Under the pieces are notes generated by a model, which saw nothing but the letters and a program-made list of their open reading frames with translations, searched no databases and was not told where the DNA came from. From assembly GCA_020025175.1 (NCBI GenBank), contig JAHHSM010000024.1, positions 1 through 20,343 on the forward strand: a stretch of 20,343 nucleotides of DNA, read 5' to 3'. Made by a program: the position numbers and the translations under genes. Source of the stretch: Oscillospiraceae bacterium (GTDB lineage Bacteria; Bacillota; Clostridia; Oscillospirales; Oscillospiraceae). This document shows, in pieces, positions 15,560 to 20,343 of this stretch (position 1 is its first letter; each line of letters begins with the position of its first letter).

Positions 15560-16056
15560 ACGCCGCCTTCTTTTGTCAGATACATCCATGCCTCTTGCCG
15601 GGAAATACTGTCAAGATCTAAAAAGAGAATATCTTCACGTTTGCGGATCTTAATAAGATGCGGAAGCTCCTCCTTTTTCAGCACTGCAATTACTTGCTTT
15701 CCTGATGCAAATGCCGCATCCAGCGCTAATAAAAATTTATGGCTGCTGTGCTCAAAACGTCCAATTTCATCAAAGAGTAAAACCGCAGCATCCGATGACA
15801 TCGCCCGCTGAATGACCCCAGCACCAAATTCATCGAACGTAGATGGAATTCCTTGAATTTTACCATTTACATAAGCAGAGATCACTTCACGTTCCCCTGT
15901 TTGAATATCTTCCATCGCATAGATCGGACCGACATTTGTCATAAAAATACAACATGTGCGATACCCGGCGTACGGAACAGCCAGTTCCTCTAAATACCGA
16001 TTTACAAGTGTGGACTTTCCAATCTGTCTCACACCCGTTACTACAATATGCCGCAA
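15556..16056 (-). CDS. THEP1-like nucleoside-triphosphatase
   Basis: P-loop NTPase of the THEP1 (DUF265) type, 166 residues, cytoplasmic. It shows Walker A GVRQIGKST (8-16) in the family position at the extreme N-terminus. A Walker B of the form AVLLFDEIGRFE lies near residues 90-101, and a QVIAVLKKEELP segment near 120-131 matches the family's end strand. The start appears to be TTG, because family proteins begin with the aligned residue; AGGAGG lies only three bases upstream, which is tight. Its stop overlaps the ModE-like gene by four bases, so the two are co-produced. Biological function of these NTPases is not settled; a part in molybdenum sensing or cofactor handling is inferred only from context. 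Confidence 0.83.
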   Translation of the reverse strand: MRHIVVTGVRQIGKSTLVNRYLEELAVPYAGYRTCCIFMTNVGPIYAMEDIQTGEREVISAYVNGKIQGIPSTFDEFGAGVIQRAMSSDAAVLLFDEIGRFEHSSHKFLLALDAAFASGKQVIAVLKKEELPHLIKIRKREDILFLDLDSISRQEAWMYLTKEGGV

Positions 16057-16090
16057 TATCCTCCTGCCCCCCCCATTATTTTATAACACG

Positions 16091-16119
16091 ATTATACTAT
16101 GGTTTCATGTTTTTGAAAA
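16091..16119 (-). promoter_or_regulatory. Promoter of the NTPase/ModE-like operon
   Basis: On the minus strand TTTTCA (16114-16119) and a perfect TATAAT (16091-16096) are separated by 17 bases. They lie 35 bases ahead of the TTG start. The predicted start point is near 16084, immediately before a run of eight G residues (16067-16074). Confidence 0.65.
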
Positions 16120-16208
16120 CCGCTTTTTCATAGGAGAAAAGATTCCTGTTTGCAGATTGCCACTGTTGCAAAAATAATTTTAATATGTTCTGCAAAATGA
16201 AGAAATGA

Positions 16209-16238
16209 TTGGCTAACATATGAAAAAATACACATACT
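16209..16238 (+). promoter_or_regulatory. Weak candidate promoter of the four-helix protein gene
   Basis: TTGGCT (16209-16214) and CATACT (16233-16238) are 18 bases apart and end about 40 bases ahead of the ATG at 16278. The matches are partial. The divergent gap of 221 bases must hold promoters for both directions, which is why I list it. Confidence 0.35.
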
Positions 16239-16277
16239 AAGGGCATCTTGCAAAAGAATGGAAAGGAGTCAAAGTTT

Positions 16278-16712
16278 ATGATTGAACAGGATACCGTCAA
16301 GCTGCTGCGAGAATGTGATGCAGGAATTAAAATGGGCATTGCCACCATAGACGATGTACTTGATTATGTACACAGTGACGTTTTCAAGCGATACTTAATA
16401 GATTGCAAAGAAGCGCACGAAGCACTGAATATCGAAATCCAGACACTGCTTGCGCAATATCATGAAGAAGGAAAAAATCCGAATCCTATGATCAAAGGCA
16501 TGACTTTCTTAAAAACAAATATGAAACTTGGTCTCGATACATCAGATGAAACAATTGCAGATTTGATTACAGATGGCTGCAATATGGGCGTTAAATCACT
16601 GAATCAATATCTGAATCAGTATCAGGCAGCAGATGAAGTATCCAAAGATATTGCTAAGCGGCTGATCAATTTAGAAGAACGTCTCACCATCGATATCCGT
16701 CAATTTTTATGA
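16278..16712 (+). CDS. Small predicted four-helix-bundle protein (DUF2383/ferritin-like pattern)
   Basis: A 144-residue soluble, all-helical protein with no signal peptide or membrane segment. The pattern is four long amphipathic helices: residues about 3-30 (LLRECDAGIKMGIATIDDVL), 33-65, 73-105 and 109-143 ending ERLTIDIRQFL. The arrangement recalls the ferritin-like DUF2383 family, but I do not see a full EXXH di-iron set. A KGMTFLKTNMKLGLD segment precedes the third helix. AAAGGAG nine bases before the ATG at 16278 decides the start; an upstream start ten codons earlier lacks a site. It is divergent from the NTPase gene and 72 bases ahead of the tocopherol-cyclase-like gene. Function unknown; stress-related roles are common for such proteins. 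Confidence 0.8.
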   Translation: MIEQDTVKLLRECDAGIKMGIATIDDVLDYVHSDVFKRYLIDCKEAHEALNIEIQTLLAQYHEEGKNPNPMIKGMTFLKTNMKLGLDTSDETIADLITDGCNMGVKSLNQYLNQYQAADEVSKDIAKRLINLEERLTIDIRQFL

Positions 16713-16784
16713 TGTTATCGCACAAAATCACATTCATTTTTATATTATAGTGGAACATGTTTTCCCGTATTCTCAGGTGGATTT

Positions 16785-17687
16785 ATGAAAAATACGAACA
16801 ACAAAAAACAATATTCTCCTTATTTTAAGGGATGGTATTTTAAATTTCAAACCATGCAAGGCAACTCTATTGCATTGATTCCCGCATTTCATATAAATAG
16901 CCACGGACACCAAACTACTTCACTTCAAGTAATTACCGATAAGAAATCATGGTGTTTTGAATACCCCTATGCAAAAAGCCAATTTTCTGAAGACCCATTG
17001 AAAATTCACATTGCACAAACCATTTTCACTGAACAGGGTGTCTTTCTAAACATCAACAAAGACAACTTCTCCCTCTCCGGCACATTGCACTGGTCCGCTT
17101 TCTCGCCCCTTCAGTCAAACATTATGGGTCCATTTCGCTTTTTTAAAAAGATGGAGTGCTCTCACGGTGTCATCAGTATGGGCCATCCATTATCTGGATC
17201 AGTAACTTTAAACGGAGAACAAATTGATTTCTCCGGCGGAATAGGATATGTCGAAACGGATTGCGGTCATTCCTTTCCCAGCGCATATCTTTGGACACAA
17301 TGCGCCTGGAAACCTCCCCAGCCTAATAGCATTATACTCTCTATTGCTACCATCCCTTTCCGACCAATAAAATTTACAGGCTGTATCTGCGCAATCATCT
17401 ATCAGGGCAAAGAATACCGTCTAGCTACCTATCAGGGTGCTAAAATCAAATATTGGTCCAGCACCGGTGCCATGCTACAGCAAAGAAACCTGCGATTCTC
17501 AGCAGAGCTTTTAGATACGTCAGCACAGCCACTACGTGCACCAATATCAGGCAGCATGAGCCGTACAATCCAAGAAAGCCTTGAGGCAAAATTACGCTAT
17601 CGTTTTTGGGTGGACAATCATCTTCTGTTTGAGCATATTGACGAACATGCCAGCTTTGAATACTCCAACAGCCAATGCAATCACTGA
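16785..17687 (+). CDS. Tocopherol-cyclase-family protein
   Basis: A 300-residue protein of the tocopherol cyclase-like family. It begins with the diagnostic YFKGWYFK (13-20) and has a central GYVETDCGHSFPSAYLW (154-170), which corresponds to the family's E-K-D-W-G-x-S-F-P signature. The whole chain is beta-rich, as expected for the two-lobed barrel. Plant members close the chroman ring of vitamin E; Clostridia are not known to make tocopherol, so the bacterial role is unknown, with lipid or glycan modification possible. Trp of the signature is replaced by Cys159-Cys160-like context (Asp159, Cys160). AGGTGG lies four bases before the ATG. No signal peptide is visible. It ends against the isocitrate dehydrogenase gene, sharing a terminator. 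Confidence 0.85.
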   Translation: MKNTNNKKQYSPYFKGWYFKFQTMQGNSIALIPAFHINSHGHQTTSLQVITDKKSWCFEYPYAKSQFSEDPLKIHIAQTIFTEQGVFLNINKDNFSLSGTLHWSAFSPLQSNIMGPFRFFKKMECSHGVISMGHPLSGSVTLNGEQIDFSGGIGYVETDCGHSFPSAYLWTQCAWKPPQPNSIILSIATIPFRPIKFTGCICAIIYQGKEYRLATYQGAKIKYWSSTGAMLQQRNLRFSAELLDTSAQPLRAPISGSMSRTIQESLEAKLRYRFWVDNHLLFEHIDEHASFEYSNSQCNH

Positions 17688-17722
17688 AAACTGTATCTTC
17701 TCTTTGATAAACAAATTAACTT

Positions 17723-17766
17723 AAAGCAAGAGCAAAGCCACAAAAAATCAGCTTCGCTCTTGCTTT
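17723..17766. terminator. Bidirectional terminator between convergent genes
   Basis: AAAGCAAGAGC pairs perfectly with GCTCTTGCTTT and the stem continues, after one A-C mismatch, with AAGC and GCTT around a 12-base A-rich loop. T-runs follow on the plus strand (TTTTT) and, less strongly, on the minus strand. It sits 35 bases after the tocopherol-cyclase-like stop and one base beyond the isocitrate dehydrogenase stop, so it can serve both. Confidence 0.85.
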
Positions 17767-17767
17767 T

Positions 17768-18979
17768 TCATCTCATCAACGCATCTAAACGTATGCGGAC
17801 AGCCGACATAAAGTCATCTGTATAGACAGCCTCAACAGGTGTATCACAAAGCGGCGCAATATCCCCTGTCATGATTCCATCCTCTACGGTTGACAAACAT
17901 GCTTCTTCAAGTTTATCCGCAAACGCACACAACTCGTGCAAATCATCCATCTCACCACGCTTATGTAATGCGCCTGTCCACGCAAAAATAGTCGCGATTG
18001 GATTTGTCGAAGTCCGTTCACCTTTTAAATGCTTATAATAATGATCCTGAACCGTTCCATGTGCAGCCTCATACTCATACTTCCCATCGGGCGAAACCAG
18101 CACACTGGTCATCATCGCCAAACTGCCGAATGCAGAAGAAACCATATCACTCATAACATCGCCATCATAATTCTTGCACGCCCACAAAATCCCACCGGGA
18201 CACTGCATCAGACCTGCAACTGCACTATCAATCAGCATATACTTGTAGTGGATTCCTATAGCCTCAAACTGTACCTGATACTCATTTTCATACAGCTCTG
18301 CAAAGATATCCTTAAAACGATGGTCATACTGCTTGGAAATTGTATCTTTTGCTGAAAACCACAAATCCTGTTTTAAGTCCAACGCGTATTGAAAGCAAGC
18401 ATGAGCAAAAGAGTAAATCGAACTGTCTTTATTGTAAGCCCCCTGCAGCACACCGGCGCACTCGAAATCATAAATCGTTTCACGGAAAGTTACCTCACCA
18501 TTCTTATTGGTGAATATCAATTCCGCTCTTCCCTCCTCTGGCACCCGATATTCGGTTGCCTTATAGATATCACCGTATGCATGACGCGCAATTGTAATGG
18601 GCTTGACCCAATTACGCACCACAGAATGAATATTATTTACAACAATCGGTGTACGAAATACAGTTCCATCCAAAATAGCGCGCAAGGTCCCATTCGGACT
18701 CTTCCACATCTTAGTCAGTTTATACTCTTCTACGCGCTGCGCATTCGGTGTAATGGTAGCACACTTTACACCAACTCCGAACTTTCCAATCGCATTCGCC
18801 GCATCTACAGTTACCTGATCTTTTGTTTTTTCACGCATTTCAAGCCCTAAATCATAGTATTCTGTCTTTAGATCCACGTATGGCTTGATGAGATCTTCTT
18901 TGATTTTCTCCCAGAGAATACGTGTCATTTCATCGCCGTCTAATTCAACCAGCGGTGTTGTCATTCGAATCTTTTCCAT
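17768..18979 (-). CDS. icd: Isocitrate dehydrogenase, type II (homodimeric, eukaryote-like)
   Basis: Oxidatively decarboxylates isocitrate to 2-oxoglutarate, feeding glutamate and lysine-family synthesis. The 403 residues match the type II (animal-like) subfamily. Visible features are LVELDGDEMTRILW at the N-terminus, WKSPNGTLRAILDGTVFR for substrate binding, and KNYDGDVMSDMVSSAFGSL for metal binding. The coenzyme loop reads AAHGTVQDHYYKH with TSTNPIATIFAWTGAL. In NADP-dependent enzymes such as human IDH1, the position occupied here by Asp312 is Arg314, which holds the 2'-phosphate; His313 is kept. The enzyme may prefer NAD. I chose the ATG at 18979; a GTG one codon earlier is possible. The start shares one base with the lysA stop (TGATG). 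Confidence 0.96.
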   Translation of the reverse strand: MEKIRMTTPLVELDGDEMTRILWEKIKEDLIKPYVDLKTEYYDLGLEMREKTKDQVTVDAANAIGKFGVGVKCATITPNAQRVEEYKLTKMWKSPNGTLRAILDGTVFRTPIVVNNIHSVVRNWVKPITIARHAYGDIYKATEYRVPEEGRAELIFTNKNGEVTFRETIYDFECAGVLQGAYNKDSSIYSFAHACFQYALDLKQDLWFSAKDTISKQYDHRFKDIFAELYENEYQVQFEAIGIHYKYMLIDSAVAGLMQCPGGILWACKNYDGDVMSDMVSSAFGSLAMMTSVLVSPDGKYEYEAAHGTVQDHYYKHLKGERTSTNPIATIFAWTGALHKRGEMDDLHELCAFADKLEEACLSTVEDGIMTGDIAPLCDTPVEAVYTDDFMSAVRIRLDALMR

Positions 18980-20232
18980 CACCTTTTATCTCCTTCAAAA
19001 ATCATCGTTGCAAAATAGTCTTCCGGTGTCTCTGCGCGACGAATCAATTCCGTACTGCCATCCTCTTTTAACAAAATTTCCGCACTGCGCAGTTTTCCAT
19101 TATAGTTATAACCCATAGAAAAACCATGGGCACCTGTATCGTGAATAAGAAGAAGATCCCCCACATCGATACGCGGCATCATACGGTCAATGGCAAATTT
19201 ATCGTTATTCTCGCACAAAGATCCAACAATATCATACATATGGTCTTGTGGTCGGCGCTCCTTCCCCATAACAGTGATATGATGATAGGCACCGTACATC
19301 GCAGGACGCATTAGATTTGCAGCACAGGCATCTACACCAATATATTCCTTATATGTATGTTTTTCATGGATTGCCGTCGTAACCAAGCAGCCATATGGTC
19401 CCAACATAAAACGACCAAGCTCTGTATATATCGCCACATTCTCCATGCCCGCCGGAACCATAATCTTCTCAAAAGCACGGCGCACTCCCTGACCGATGAC
19501 AGAAATATTATTCGCCTTTTCGTCCGGTGCATATGGAATACCAATTCCCCCAGACAAGTTGATAAATTTGAAATTTACACCCGTTTCTTTATGTAGCTGA
19601 ACCGCTTTTTTAAACATAATTTCCGCCAAGGCAGGATAGTATTTATTCGTCATCGCACCACTAACAAGAAATGCATGCATGCCAAATTCCTTTGCCCCCA
19701 ACTTTTGCAAACGGATATAACTTTCCTTGATCTGCTCCGGCGTCATACCATATTTTGCATCACAAGGATGATCCATAATAGTATTGCCCAAGGCAAAGTG
19801 GCCGCCTGGATTATAGCGACAGCATACCAACTGCGGAATACCTGTATGGCGATCCAGGAAATTAATATGTGTGATGTCATCCAAATTGATGATTGCACCT
19901 AGTTTATATGCCAAGGCATATTCACTTGGTGTTGTTTCGTTAGAAGAAAACATGATTTCTTCGCCTTGAAACCCACATTTTTGTGCAAGGAGAAGTTCAA
20001 CTTCGCTAGCACAGTCTACTCCGCATCCTTCTTCTTTTAAAATTTGCAAAATACGGGGCGTGGGTGTTGCTTTTACAGCAAAGTATTCCCGAAATCCTCT
20101 ATTCCATGAAAACGCCTTATACAATTGCCGACAGTTTTCACGAATCCCTTTTTCATCATATAGATGAAAGGGGGTCGGATATTTTTTCACAATTTTCTCC
20201 AATTGCGTTTTCGTTACAAAGGTTCTCTTCAT
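18979..20232 (-). CDS. lysA: Diaminopimelate decarboxylase
   Basis: PLP-dependent fold III decarboxylase that makes lysine from meso-diaminopimelate, the last step of lysine synthesis. The PLP lysine is in YFAVKATPTP, followed by GVDCASEVELLLA. Glycine-rich phosphate binding lies in LSGGIGIPY and ELGRFMLGPYG, and VGSLCENNDKF carries the active-site Cys; GAHGFSMGYNYNG is the usual C-terminal Tyr region. Length of about 417 residues fits. The start is uncertain among ATG 20232, ATG 20238 and GTG 20244; I chose 20232 because family proteins begin MKxTFVTK. It is the first gene of a two-gene operon with icd. Related carboxynorspermidine decarboxylases lack this pattern. Confidence 0.93.
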   Translation of the reverse strand: MKRTFVTKTQLEKIVKKYPTPFHLYDEKGIRENCRQLYKAFSWNRGFREYFAVKATPTPRILQILKEEGCGVDCASEVELLLAQKCGFQGEEIMFSSNETTPSEYALAYKLGAIINLDDITHINFLDRHTGIPQLVCCRYNPGGHFALGNTIMDHPCDAKYGMTPEQIKESYIRLQKLGAKEFGMHAFLVSGAMTNKYYPALAEIMFKKAVQLHKETGVNFKFINLSGGIGIPYAPDEKANNISVIGQGVRRAFEKIMVPAGMENVAIYTELGRFMLGPYGCLVTTAIHEKHTYKEYIGVDACAANLMRPAMYGAYHHITVMGKERRPQDHMYDIVGSLCENNDKFAIDRMMPRIDVGDLLLIHDTGAHGFSMGYNYNGKLRSAEILLKEDGSTELIRRAETPEDYFATMIFEGDKR

Positions 20233-20270
20233 CCTCATGCCCACTTTCCGCTTTAAATAAGAATAAAGTT

Positions 20271-20299
20271 ATTATAATGCCGCTTATATAAAATTGCAA
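20271..20299 (-). promoter_or_regulatory. Promoter of the lysA-icd operon
   Basis: On the minus strand TTGCAA (20294-20299) and a perfect TATAAT (20271-20276) are separated by exactly 17 bases. They lie about 40 bases ahead of the lysA start, in an AT-rich gap. I see no T-box or lysine-riboswitch-like hairpin in the short leader, but part of any upstream element would lie outside the window. Confidence 0.75.
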
Positions 20300-20343
20300 C
20301 TTTTTAAAAGCAAATGTATGTATTTCAATATAAGATATGTTGC

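Noticed and set aside
1..16056. Many plus-strand open frames of 60-190 codons opposite the minus-strand genes
   Set aside because: They are antisense to clearly recognised genes, have odd Cys/His/Ser-rich composition and lack family motifs or ribosome binding sites.

Overview
The window reads like a low-to-mid-GC anaerobic member of the Clostridia (Firmicutes). The supports are purine-rich Shine-Dalgarno sites, TTGACA/TATAAT-type promoters with 17-base spacers, Clostridia-like glucanotransferase, lysine and isocitrate enzymes, and densely packed operons with 1-17 base overlaps. Almost everything is on the minus strand. I saw no tRNA, rRNA, CRISPR array, transposase or prophage gene. No gene-free stretch exceeds about 280 bases.

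Layout by position. (1) 1-23: 5' tip of an unidentified gene. 38-1522: glycerol kinase with its own promoter. (2) 1588-5535: an operon read M20 hydrolase > mobB > moaC > moaB/mog > moeA, giving most of the middle and late steps of molybdenum cofactor synthesis. (3) 5682-7169: 4-alpha-glucanotransferase. (4) 7448-12122: a xanthine-dehydrogenase-family operon read FAD subunit > 2Fe-2S subunit > molybdopterin subunit > MocA-like nucleotidyltransferase, ending in a lipoprotein gene that has lost its own 5' end and is followed by a strong terminator. (5) 12264-15113: a three-gene ABC importer (lipoprotein receptor, FecCD-type permease, ATPase), probably MolABC-like. (6) 15197-16056: a ModE-type DNA-binding protein without a ligand domain, translationally coupled to a THEP1-like NTPase. 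(7) 16278-17687, plus strand: a small helical protein and a tocopherol-cyclase-family protein. (8) 17768-20232: isocitrate dehydrogenase and diaminopimelate decarboxylase, overlapping in one operon with a strong promoter.

The unifying theme of 1588-16056 is molybdenum (or tungsten): uptake, regulation, cofactor assembly, nucleotide attachment and a molybdo-hydroxylase. MoaA, MoaD and MoaE are not in the window. The best regulatory signal is a perfect 15-base inverted repeat (15135-15170) of the form CGTTAT-N12-ATAACG. It lies across a near-consensus promoter for the importer, just downstream of the ModE-like gene. The stand-alone ModE domain plus overlapping NTPase is the nearest thing here to an uncharacterised system. 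Other points worth following are the mocA/lipoprotein gene collision, a hairpin ahead of the dehydrogenase operon, and an Asp in place of the NADP-binding Arg of isocitrate dehydrogenase.
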